The notes beneath the pieces were generated by a model. That model saw nothing but the letters and a program-made list of their open reading frames with translations. It had not been told where the DNA came from and did not search any database. Below, one piece after another: positions 47,901 through 57,430 of a stretch of 64,000 nt of DNA. Origin of the DNA: Thalassia testudinum (lineage: Eukaryota > Streptophyta > Magnoliopsida > Alismatales > Hydrocharitaceae); contig JAZHRO010000002.1 in the NCBI GenBank assembly GCA_037157565.1, positions 39,514,501-39,578,500 on the forward strand. Direction: 5' to 3'. A program made the translations under genes and the position numbers. Within the stretch, counting starts at the first letter, position 1. The number at the start of each line of letters is the position of its first letter.

Positions 47901-49009
47901 TTTGTTTTATATACTTTTATAAATTTTGTTTTTAACTCTATTTTATATTTAGAAACATTTTTATTTTAATAAATATTTGTATATTTTTATCATTATTTTT
48001 TTACAGACCTCTTTAAATTATTTTTTTATATTTTTAAAATTTATATTTTAATTAAATTAGTCAACTAGATACCTTCATGACCCACCCATTTGAACGGGTC
48101 CAGCCAACCCATGTGAATACGGGGTGATTACCCGACGCGGTAACACTCGTACCTACCAGCCCTCATTCAAAACCGGCGTCCAATTTGTTACGATAAAGAG
48201 GAAGCACACACTCATCACTTCCCTCCCTCTCTCCCTCATCCAAAAACCTCCAATCTAACCGCGCGCCGCGCCCCGCCCCCCCCCCCCCCAATCACCTATA
48301 ATAACAACCAACCAACCATATTTAAAATCTGAAAAAACAAATAGAATGAGAAGAAAAGAAACGAAAGAAAGAAAGAATAGAAAAACGTGACAAGCCTAAT
48401 TAAAGAAGAAATTGAGGCACCTGATCCGCCAGCGCCAGCGGAGGGAGCCGAAGCGTTGCCTTCCGCTGGCATCGGGTTATGCGGGGCCACACCTGCAACG
48501 AGACAAAACCGCACGCGTCACGCCACACCCGAAAGCCCTAACCCTAACTCGGCCCCGAATCGCGCGGAGATCAAAAAGGGAAGGAACCATCTGGAGCCAC
48601 CTGTCTTGCACTGGTTCAACTTGGCGTCGACCTTGCAGAGGCCGGGGATGTTCCTGACTCGGGAGACGTCGACGCCGGCGGTGGCGGCGAGGCCGGAGGC
48701 GTCCCCGAGGAGCACGCAGAGGCAGCGCTGATCCTTCTTCACGAAGGAGGACAGCCTCGTGCAGCACTCCTTGGGGGGCTTCGTCAAGTGGCTCCCCTCC
48801 TTCGCGTAATCAAAGCACGAGAACAGCTCGTTCACCAACAGGCTCACGCAAGCCCCCGACGACGACGACGACGACGAAGGCGCAGGCGCAGTCGCAGTCG
48901 CAGTCGCAGTCGCAGTCGCAGTCGCCGGCGGCAGCGCCGCGGCCACCAACGAGACCACAAGGGCAGAAGACAGCATCGTTATCCGCATCGGCAGCTCTCT
49001 CCTCGCCAT
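41947..49009 (-). CDS. GPI-anchored non-specific lipid-transfer-like protein (LTPG/xylogen type), three exons
   Basis: Predicted join on the minus strand: 49009-48601, 48492-48421, 42050-41947 (585 bases, 194 residues). All introns are GT-AG and both are phase 1. A signal peptide is seen in [19 protein letters not shown] (residues 8-26). The eight-cysteine motif has Cys54, 65, 82-83, 96 and 98, 125 and 134, with spacing C-10-C-16-CC-12-CXC-26-C-8-C as in plant lipid-transfer proteins. A Thr-Ala/Pro/Ser linker (28-51) lies before it. A Pro/Gly/Ala/Ser-rich stretch and a hydrophobic tail ending SATAFAML fit a GPI anchor. Members bind lipids at the plasma membrane or wall. Alternative start: Met8. 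The long intron 2 join is inference, supported by phase, splice signals and a sensible GPI tail. High GC in exon 1. Confidence 0.75.
43078..43914 (+). mobile_element. Copia LTR-like sequences in intron 2
   Basis: TGTTGAGTTTTGAATAAGCC (43078 on) and TGTTAGGAATAAAAGAGCC (43618 on) open two related stretches. Both have CCATGTGGCAG or CATGGCAGTGCC strings and a GATTTGATTTGATT block later. They look like two diverged LTRs of one family with most of the internal part gone. Boundaries are uncertain. The ORF 43455-43703 bridges them and is not convincing. Confidence 0.4.
43914..44155 (-). mobile_element. 3' end of an L1-type LINE
   Basis: The minus strand encodes [18 protein letters not shown] and then a segment ending SGWSSGM before a stop. 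This is the typical end of plant LINE ORF2 (zinc-finger/RVT tail). It is followed by GATTAATGCAATTTTGGGTGG and an A-tract (T run on + at 43915-43923). It is 5' truncated at about 44155. Confidence 0.6.
44160..45190 (+). pseudogene. Ty1/copia pol remnant (integrase tail and RT) in intron 2
   Basis: [11 protein letters not shown] (about 44380) precedes [20 protein letters not shown] and [20 protein letters not shown] (44540-44720). [20 protein letters not shown] then a stop follows at about 44840-44900. The catalytic box reads [11 protein letters not shown] (about 45089-45121), where the second Asp of YVDD is Tyr. RNase H is absent. A dead fragment of a copia family different from 35910-41356. 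Confidence 0.75.
46106..46277 (-). other. Possible orphan 5' exon of unknown identity
   Basis: The ATG at 46277 opens [20 protein letters not shown] and continues through [19 protein letters not shown] to LDGRLGFG. A good donor, TTTTG|GTGAGT, lies at 46105. Read through, the frame ends at 46080. I do not recognise the protein. It may be a captured gene fragment, part of an unannotated gene nested in the intron, or chance. Confidence 0.25.
46339..47047. mobile_element. Non-autonomous Mutator-like element (MITE), 709 bases
   Basis: TGCTCACTT occurs at 46330-46338 and again at 47048-47056, a 9-bp flanking duplication as made by Mutator-type transposases. The ends read AAGGATGCAAG and, inverted, TATGGATGCAAAC. 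The subterminal parts are rich in CCGAACCC/GGGTATGGGTATAG-like repeats. No transposase is encoded. It lies about 60 bases upstream of the orphan ATG at 46277. Confidence 0.65.
48274..48291. repeat. Poly-C run
   Basis: An almost uninterrupted C tract at the start of intron 2 in gene direction. It lies near the stop at 48296 that would end an intron-retained reading frame. Confidence 0.8.
48857..48922. repeat. Coding microsatellites in exon 1: GAC repeat and CGCAGT repeat
   Basis: A GAC triplet run at 48857-48877 encodes poly-Ser on the minus strand. Six exact CGCAGT units plus one variant at 48881-48922 encode the Thr-Ala run. Both lie in the linker between signal peptide and lipid-transfer domain. 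Confidence 0.9.
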
Positions 49010-49122
49010 GGCCGCAGGATCTACCCTTCTGCTCTCCGTGTCTGTGTGTCTCTGTGTGTGTGAGTGTGTTTGGGTAGGGAGAGGAGGGCAGAGCGACGGG
49101 TGGTCCTCCCCTTCCCTCTCGC

Positions 49123-49134
49123 TCTATATGTAGA
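49123..49134 (-). promoter_or_regulatory. TATA-like box of the lipid-transfer gene
   Basis: The minus strand reads CTACATATAGAG about 115 bases upstream of the ATG. A CA-rich leader (ACACACTCACACACACAGAG) follows. Plausible core promoter. Confidence 0.4.
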
Positions 49135-49135
49135 G

Positions 49136-51166
49136 AGGTTCGTGAATGGGAGTGTGAACAGCGGAGTTTCCCTTCGGAAAAGGTGGTGGGTCAAACAGAG
49201 ACGTGCCCGTGATGCGCCGTTTCGGTTCTGGAAAGGGACGCGTCCGTGTTTGTGTTGGCCTCCACCACCGGCCTTCCTTCCTGAGTCTCGCTTGAGTCTC
49301 AAGTTACGTTACGGCTACTCAGTGGGGGGTGTGTGGTCTCGCAACGGCGTGGAGCTTCGGGTGGGGGGTGTGATGATACGTGACAGGGTGTATCAGTGGT
49401 GGGAGGAGGATGGAGGGGGAGGAGGGGAGGGCGTAGCAGATGCGGACGCGTGATGGACTGACCATGGGTTTGGTGGAGGGGAGACTTGTCATTGGTGTTC
49501 GCCGCTGTGCCGCATTCAATGTGTTCCGTCACCTGCGCATCGGGAAAAGTGAAGGATGGGAAAGGAGGAGGGGGTGAGAATCAGTGGACAACGTCGTGCG
49601 TTAGTTCTTGGGTATTTTCGTACTTTCAAAAATTAAAAAAAGAAAAAAAAAAGGTTCTTGGGTATTTTCGTGTGCTTAATGGATAGAGGCAGGAATCTAG
49701 ATCAGCTGCGGCAAGTAAAAGGAGGTTACTGGTCGGAGGAGTCAAACATGAGATACTTGGTTGAAATTAAAGTTTGTGATATATAAATTTTTTTTTAAGG
49801 AAACTGAAAGGTCGAGGGGTCAGGGAGGTAATTTCTCTCTCATGTCATCTTTGGCTCTCCCAGCCATGCAAGGGTTAATTTAGTTTACGGTAAGGAAAGA
49901 GGTGTTAAGAAATGTTAACCTCCATTCCTGTTTATTTATACGATATTGTTAATATTAATTTTTGTTAACTTAAATTGATGTTAAATTATAGTGTTAATTC
50001 TTGTAGTATTTATTTGAATAGGTGTTGACATCAATTTTTTGATAGTGAAGTTTAAGTGTGGGAAAGTTACGAAATTAACACATGTTTAACTAACACCTCT
50101 TAGAACTAGTATTAACTAAATAGGTGTTAACCTTCCAAAACAGATGTTGAAATTACAGGGGCTAACCCCTTGAGTAAACGAAGGTAAACACCGCAAAATA
50201 GGAGTTAACCTCCCAAGTAAATTAGCCTTAAGTTATCACAAAATGGACGTTCTGCAAGAGGCATATGCCTCTTATAGGTAGTGAAGGTGCTTTGACAACG
50301 GTGGAGTAAATTTCTATGTGTGGGCTTCATAAGGAAGTGGAATGCGGAGGAAAGAAGAGAAGAAGAAAATCAGGTAAGGTACAGACCGACAAAGGAAGCA
50401 TCGAGCAAGTGTAGGCAGCAAAGACAATTAGTTCAACCATTTTGGCACCTTATGTACTAGAATCCATTTTCTATTACCCTTTTTATTTGTGAGTGAGAAT
50501 TTGTTCTTGACGTTAATATTGGATGAATGAATACATTTCACTTTTTTTACCACTAAAGCCTTTTTTCAATTGTAAGTTGGCATTTCATGTTAGTAAAACA
50601 CAAAGCTTATATGCAAAAGCACAAGATATCTTTCTCTCATTTGCACTAGTTGTAGTTTCATCACTTGTATTTCCTGACCCTAAAAAGAAGGGGTTGGCCC
50701 ATATATCAACCAGGTTAAATAAATCAGTGTTTCAAGTTAAGGCTAGCATCAGTTCCATCATGCTCCAATTTAACATCCTTTTGCAAGGGGATACATGACT
50801 CTCCAATAAGGGGTTAACCTCCTTTCTAAGTGACACCAACAAGGGTTTTACCCTCTTCCTAAGCAACCACAAAGAAGGATTAACCCCCTATTTCCAAGTT
50901 GCAATCCCAAGTTTGCTAATGTCGCAACATAAACTACGCCTGAAAGTGGCAGAGGCATGCCCTTAAACAATGTCAATAATGCCCTTTCTCAATGGTGGAG
51001 ACCTTCCCACATAAAGTAATTCTTACTGCTAAGCAACCAATTGGAAGTAAGATTAGGGAATTAGAAGAAAAAAAATAGATCTAGTAATTTCCTAAAACTT
51101 ACTTGAGGTCATATGTGTGTTCACACATATCCTAAGAGCACCCATATATAAGGTTTTTTCATGAAT
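49136..51166. other. Intergenic region upstream of the lipid-transfer gene
   Basis: No gene is recognised. 49866-50235 could be a small inverted-repeat element: GGGTTAATTTAGTTTAC at the left resembles the complement of AAGTAAATTAGCCTTAAG at the right. The ORF 50523-50798 (91 codons, +) starts MNEYISLFLPLKPFFN and has no known domain. 50800-50900 has repeated GGGTTAACC/GGATTAACCC-type strings. Confidence 0.4.
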
Positions 51167-53935
51167 TGTCGTTACGACCCGGTTCCTGGATCCTTACAGG
51201 ATCCGAAACCAGCTCACTTCGACTAATTCCAAGGCCTAGTCGTCCAACGAAAAATAACCAAAAGCAGGAAAATAAATCACATTCACACATGCAATATAAC
51301 TAAGCAGAAGGAAAAACGAAACAGTAAAGGAAAGTAGAACAACTGCCTCAAAATATAGCACATGACACCACAACAACAGAAAATAGAAAGTAACGAGAAC
51401 AGTAATTTTAAAGTCTAGTACTCACAACTACAGCAATAACAAAGAGCTGGAAAGAAAACTACTACAGCTAGACTCGGTTGGGCCCAGCTCCCTCTGCAAC
51501 CGAAAACTCGAGTTGCTCAACTCCTGGTCTTGAATAGGGTTACTAAAAGACGAAGTCAGCGAACAATGAGTAGAGTAGTGTTTACATTATTTATGTGCAA
51601 GTAAAGTAAAAACAACAAGCAGGTTTTATTCTCATTTCTATTTCTCATTTATGTATTTCTGGTTCATCTATTTCTCAAAGTATCCAAGTATTTCTTGATC
51701 TTGCATGTTCCTCGTGAGAACAATCTTAATTGCAGTCTTTTTCGTGAAGTAGAAGGTACACATGGTGCTTTCCTAGTCGGGAGAGTCCCCTGTGGTAGTC
51801 CTACACCCAGTCAACCACCCCGAGGTCACTGTCGAGATGTAGCGGTGACTACGGTATGCGTGATAAGTGCATGGGTAGCTACCACGCACTGACACGTAGT
51901 CAGTTGTTTCCACTAGCAGGTACGCCCAAAGTACAGCACAGAACAGTATAGGGCCTTATCCTCTCAGAACAGGGGTCTTGCCCCTCAGAACCAAACAACG
52001 GTCTCACCCCTCCACAGTCTGCGTACCCTCGTTTGACTACCCTAGTTTGCCCAGAGGGCCTAACAAAGTCAGTGTAGGGTGGCTAGCTTAACCTCGAGCC
52101 CCGTGGGATGGCTAGCTCCCTCCCTACACTAGTAGCATGCCTTGGTACCACGTACGCGAGGGCTAACAAGAGTCAGTGTAGAGTGGCCAATCCTAACCCC
52201 AGGTCTCAACCCAAGGGCAACTAGCTCCACTCTACATTAAAAAGGGACAATTACTCTCCTTGGTACCACGTACACAAGGACCAGCACACTTCCCGTCTAC
52301 ATTCCAGATTCCTTTCATACACAGGAGTTCTACTCGTAATTCCCCGTAGAGTTCATGCTCATATTCATCTCATTTATTTATATTCGGATCTCATCTTTCA
52401 TAACTCGTTCCTCATCCATATACATGTAACTCGTGTTTTCAAAATTTAATTCTCAATCATTTACATGCAACTTGTGGTTTCATCGTTCACTTTCTCGTTC
52501 ACATACAGGCAACTCGTATTTTAAGATGCATCTCATAATTACACTAATACCATTTGCTAGCAATTTATTTTAAACATACACTCAAGTAAATAGTACAGCT
52601 CAGAACAGGCTCATTCATTTCTATCCTACGTTCATTCCACATCCTAAAGTTCAATCCGATTACTCCAAACAAGTACATTCTTATTTACATATTAACAACT
52701 GAATTAAACCACTCTACCGAGTATCACGAGAGGAATGGGGGCCTGTGCCGCAGATCTAGTCATCTCCGTAGGCCACGAACACGCCACTGGCTAGTAACCT
52801 GTACCAGCGACTAATTTACATTAGACAAGGTCAAAACAATAGATACTCAGCACGAACACGTAGAGGAACTCGAGTGGAAAACAACGGTACTTCGTTTATG
52901 GAAATTCGATTCTGTTTGGGTCCTAAATGGGCCAAAAACACGATTACTGTCCAAAATCAGACGTCTGGGACTATTCCCAGATATCTTAAAAGACATCAGA
53001 TCTCACCTTGCACTTCCTACGGTTGCTTCAGACTTCCAAACTCCCTCCGCGACCGTCTGGGAGCAGCTCTAGACATCGGACAAGGCCTCCGGTCGTCTGG
53101 AAGCACCTCCAGACGTCTAGCGACATGATTAAACGTTCGGCTACGTGATCAGACGTCCAAAAGCACTTGGAAAAGCGCACTGCACGCCTTCCCAAAGCCC
53201 TCACCTATGTACGAAAATCGCAGGCACATCTTTAGCCAAACATCATCTGCGCTACAATATGCATGGTGGAAAGTAGCGCAGGAAGGTACATACCTCACGC
53301 GATATGTGTTTTCAGACGTCTGGCTTTAGCTCCGGATGTCCTAGTGCCTCGCCAGCCGTCTGGACGATACTCTAGACGTCTGATACTGGAAAATTTCCAG
53401 TACCACAACCTCCTCTGCGATGCTCCTCTCCTCGCGACACCGCTCGCAGCGCACCGTAGCGGCTTCAGCAACTGCAGAGGGCCGGGAAGCTGCCTCCCCG
53501 AACTCTTCCTCCTCGTGAGCGTGCCCGCCGCAGGCCGCGCGAGCTCCTGAAGGTCCTCCGACCTTCATGCTCTCTTCCTTCCTCTCTCTTGCTCTCTCCC
53601 TCCCATTCTCCTTCTCTCACCCTCTCTCTCATCCCTCTCGTCCTCCCTCACCACAGTCGCACAGGGGAACGCTGGAGGTGGTGGTGGCTAGAGAATGGTG
53701 TGAGGGTGGCGAGAAGAAGGGAAGGGGGGGTTTAAATAGGATGGGTTTAGCGTTTAAGGGGGTGAGGGTGTAGAGGGGAGAGAAGATCTGCATGCCGTCT
53801 GCGCGCAAAGCGCAGAGGAACGTACGAAATTTTCCACTTTCAGACGTCCGGGCCTATGTCCAGACGTCTGGACAGACATCTGACCGAAACTTCAGACGTC
53901 TTATCCGACTAAAAGAGCAACGGGTCATTTCATCA
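51167..53935 (-). mobile_element. 3' LTR of the chromovirus, rich in GACGTC palindromes
   Basis: About 2.77 kb. The left end is near TGTCGTTACGACC (51167); the right end is CATTTCATCA (53935), next to the decayed polypurine region. The U3 half (52950-53900) has at least eight GACGTC cores, most as CAGACGTC(T/C)GG. 53560-53700 is CT-rich leader or promoter-proximal DNA. ORFs 53263-53550 and 53341-53568 are LTR translation. Confidence 0.8.
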
Positions 53936-54756
53936 TAACAAACTTAAAGGAAGTTTCATTCCCGAAACTTGAGCTAGCTAAGGTACAGAAAAAGGAACGT
54001 AAAAATGCATAACAAACTTAAAGAACACCGAAGTAGGTCCAAAGAGATCATGTACCGCTCTCGCATCGCCGCCTCAAGCTCTCAGGTCGCCTCCTCGTAC
54101 TACTGGCTTCTCTATAAAACCTTCACCAGTGGTACCTGCTTTCATCTCAGACTCTGGACAGCTCTATCTAGTATCTGTACTGGCCTCTTGGGATAAGTCA
54201 GGTCGTCCCACACCTATGCTCTTATGGCTCAAAACGTGGATCGGCGACGTACTTCATGAGGTTGGACACGTGAACACGTCGTGCACTCCAGAAAGCTAGT
54301 AAGGAAGGGCAAGGCGGTAAGCAACGGGTCCTACCCACTCTAGGACCTCAAAGGGCCCCACAAACTTCGGCACAAGCTTCCCTTCATCCCAAAATGCTGC
54401 AAGCCCTTCATGGGCGAAACACAGAGAAAGACGTGATTCCCAACCTCAAACTACACCTCTCTTCATTTCCAATCAGTGTAGCTCTTCTACCTGCTCCTGA
54501 CAATGCGGAGTCGTCTGTGAATTTGCTCTATCACCTCCTGACTCTGCCGGATCAGCTTGGGACCAACCTCCCACTTGGTTCCCACCTCAACCCAACTCAA
54601 GGGTGCAGTACACTTCCGTCCGTACAGAGCCTCGTAAGGTGCCATGCCGATACTCGAGTGGTAACTGTTATTGTATGAAAACTCTGCCAGGGGTAAATAC
54701 TCCTCCCAAGAGCCTCTCCAATCTAGTACGCAGGCGGGTAGAAGGTCCTCAAGTGT
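53936..54756 (-). pseudogene. Integrase C-terminus and chromodomain of the chromovirus, decayed
   Basis: The minus-strand reading shows [36 protein letters not shown] and a chromodomain-like segment YPKRPVQILDRAVQSL, interrupted by several stops (Trp and Arg codons to TAG or TGA). The intact counterpart lies at 59900-60425 on the other strand. The chromodomain of this lineage is thought to direct insertion to heterochromatin. Confidence 0.7.
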
Positions 54757-55215
54757 CTATATGGTGCGCTCTGACTGCCCGTCCGTATGGAGGTGGTAGG
54801 TGGTACTGAACCTCAAACGTGTCCCAAAGGCCTGCTGAAACTCAGCCCAGAACTGGAAAGTAAAATGAGTATACCTGTCAGATACGATCTCATATGGGAC
54901 TTCGTACAGGCGCACCACATCTCTGATGTATCTCTCTGTTAACTGTGCTAGTGCAAAGGTGACTCGGATTAGCTGAAACCGTGCCATCTTCGTCAATCGG
55001 TCTACGATCACCCAAACCGTGTTGTGTCCCCACTGGGTAACTGGTAGGCCTACCACCAAGTCCATGGTGATGCTCTTCCACTTCTACTTTGGCACAGGAA
55101 GTGGCTGTAATGGCCCTACAGGCCTCTGGTGCTCAGCCTTCACATGCTGGCATACCAAACACTGCTGAACAAACTCACCAACATCCCGCTTCATCCCTCT
55201 CTACCAGAAGTAGCA
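54757..55215 (-). pseudogene. Integrase HHCC and catalytic core of the chromovirus
   Basis: 55065-54757 holds MDLVVGLPVTQWGHNTVWVI, EIVSDRYTHFTFQFW and HTDGQSERTI: the three acidic residues of the DDE triad (Asp, Asp, Glu) are present. Upstream, 55215-55066 has FVQQCLVCQHVKAEHQRPVG (the CxxC of the zinc domain) with stops around it. Confidence 0.8.
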
Positions 55216-56043
55216 TCATAAATAGTAGTACATCTTTGTGTTCCTGGGATGTATGGTAAACCTGAACCCGTGCACCTCAGTCAGAAGCTCTCTCAACAAC
55301 TCCTCGTCCCTAGGAACGCACAAACGTCCCCTCATACGTAGGATCTCGTCTGAGAAGGAAAAGTCTCCTGGGTCCCTTGTTAACACCTTGTCTCGCAGCA
55401 TCTGTAAGTACGAATCAGCCATCTGCCCTGCGATGATGCGGTCTATCAGCTCTGGTCGTGACTGTCGCGTCACTATCACTGCCCTACAGTACCCCCGTGA
55501 CTCCTGGGGTCGCCAACTGCCCACCTCCTCCATGAGTCTCCAACTCTGTGCCTGTAAGCTGGCCAAGTGGGCAGGCACCTTCCTACTTAAGGCATCGGCC
55601 ACCACATTGGCCTTCCCCGGGTGATAGGAGATGCTGCAGTCGTACTCCTTCAGGAGCTCTAACCAACATCTCCGTTTCATGTTAAGCTCCTTCTGATCAA
55701 ACAAGTACCTGAGGCTCTTATGATCTGTGAAGATCTCGAAAGTCTCACCGTAAAGGTAGTGCCTCCATGTCTTCAGCGCGAAGACAACTACTGCCAGCTC
55801 TAACTCATGGGTAGGGTAGCTATGCTCATGGGGCTTCAGTTGCCACGAAGCGTAAGCGATAACGTGACCCCGCTGCATGAGCACACCCCTTAACCCCTGC
55901 AACGAGGCGTCGGTGTAAACCACGAACCTGCCATTGCTATTTGGAATGGTAAGCACAGAAGCTGAAGTCAGTCTCTCCTTCAACTCCTGAAAACATGTCT
56001 CACACTCGTCTGTCCATGCAAAGGGCATGTCCTTTCGGATCAA
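55216..56043 (-). pseudogene. RNase H segment of the chromovirus
   Basis: 275 open codons: [19 protein letters not shown], then [19 protein letters not shown] (catalytic Asp), [20 protein letters not shown] (Glu), [20 protein letters not shown] (Asp), and the end motif [11 protein letters not shown]. All acidic positions are kept. Stops at both borders (56044-56306 is the broken RT thumb) prevent polyprotein translation. Confidence 0.8.
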
Positions 56044-56306
56044 CTAGGTCATAGGATACGCAATCTGAGAGAATCCTCTGATAAATCATCGGTAATAACT
56101 TGCCAGTCCCAAAAAGCTACCTATCTCTGTCACTGTGCGTGGCTCTTCCACCTGAGTACGGCCTCTACCTTGGCTGGATCCACAGCCAATCCATCTCTTG
56201 AAATCACGTGGCCCAAGAAAGTCACCTATCTCAACCAAAACTCGCACTTACTGTACTTGTCATACAGCATGTGTCGCCTCAAGGTATCTAGGATCATGCG
56301 TAAATG

Positions 56307-57173
56307 CTAACCATGCTGCACCTGATCCCGCAAGTAAACGAGTACGTCGTCGATGAACACCACCACAAACTGGTCTAAGTACGGCCTGAAAACACGGTTC
56401 ATCAAATCTATAAAGGTAGTAGGGGCATTGGTCAGCCCAAACGGCATGACCAGGAACTTGTAGTGCCCATACCGGGTACGGAAAGCTATCTTGGAGACGT
56501 CGGTCTCCCTGATCCTCAACTGGTGGTAACCCGACCTCAGATCTATCTTGGAGAACACTATGGCGTCTTGCAACTGGTCGAAGAGGTTGTCAATCCTTGG
56601 CAGCGGATACTTGTTCTTGACAGTAACCTTATTCAGCTGTCGGTAGTCGACACAAAGTCGTAGGGTACCATCCTTCTTCACAAACAACACAAGGGCTCCC
56701 CACAAGGATGCACTGGGCCTCACAAAGCCTTTCTCCAACAGGTCCTGTAGCTGTGACTTGAGCTCTCGCAGCTCAAGTGGTGCCATCCGGTACGGTACAG
56801 TAGAAATGGGGCTGGTCCCCAGTACTAGTGAGATCTCAAACTCAATCTCACGCTCAGGTGGTAATCCTGGCAACTCCTGTGGAAAAACGTCGAGGTACTC
56901 GCAAACTACCGGGATGCTCTGAAAGTCAGCCACAGGACTAAGCTCTGCCACTACATAGGCCAAGAAGCCCTCACACCCCTGGCTCAAAAGCCTTGCTGCC
57001 CGAAGCGCGGAGATGCATCTGAAACCTCCGTCCACCGGCTGACCATGAAACTCAAAGAGAGGCAACTCCGGTATGGAGAAGATGATCTTCCTCCTAAAAC
57101 AGTCCACCAGGGCGTGATAGGTGGACAGCCAGTCCATCCCTAGGATCACGCCAAAGTCCTCCATATGGATCAC
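56307..57173 (-). pseudogene. Protease C-terminus and reverse transcriptase of the chromovirus
   Basis: 288 open codons. The protease end has [17 protein letters not shown], followed by a linker with [18 protein letters not shown] blocks are [72 protein letters not shown] and the catalytic [13 protein letters not shown] (about 56330-56365). RT looks catalytically complete to the palm, but the frame stops at 56307 just after it. Confidence 0.85.
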
Positions 57174-57430
57174 AATCAGGTCAGCAGGGAGGCTGTGTCC
57201 CCCTATACTGGCCTTTCAGTCCGTGTAGACCTCCTCAGCTACAAACAACTAGCCACCTGGGCCTCTGATCACAAACGGATCCTCTAACAATACATTGCCC
57301 TGCCTCAAACTGACGACAAAACTCGTAGCGACGAAGGAGTGGGTGGCACCGGAATCAAAGAGCACGTACACTAATCTGCCAGAAACAGTAACCATACCTG
57401 CCACCACAGAACCTGAAGCCCTAGCGTCTC
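57174..57430 (-). pseudogene. Protease active-site region of the chromovirus
   Basis: The minus strand reads LVYVLFDSGATHSFVATSF (about 57367-57312). The DSG catalytic motif is intact, unlike the two glycine-to-glutamate proteases elsewhere in the window. A stop in the VYTD-x-KASIGG stretch (about 57217) separates it from the RT ORF. Confidence 0.75.

Larger units (their letters stand above)
42051..48420 (-). other. Intron 2 of the lipid-transfer gene, 6370 bases
   Basis: The donor is GGATCAG|GTGCCT (minus) at 48420 and the acceptor is CATGCAG|GTGG at 42051. It carries several TE remnants (listed separately). 42054-43077 shows nothing recognisable. 45191-46105 holds no known gene; it has a TATA-like palindrome CCTAGGTATATATAGG at 45491-45506 and may be old LTR sequence. 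47057-48060 is AT-rich with T runs and no gene. Confidence 0.6.

Noticed and set aside
48788..49453. Plus-strand Arg/Ser ORF and a second ORF over the lipid-transfer exon and its promoter
   Set aside because: They are antisense shadows of the CGCAGT/GAC repeats and the gene's leader.
50523..50798. 91-codon ORF MNEYISLFL...
   Set aside because: No domain, no splice or promoter context; kept only as unassigned.
53263..53568. ORFs of 95 and 75 codons in the chromovirus LTR
   Set aside because: Both strands are open at once in a GC-rich U3 segment; not protein-like.
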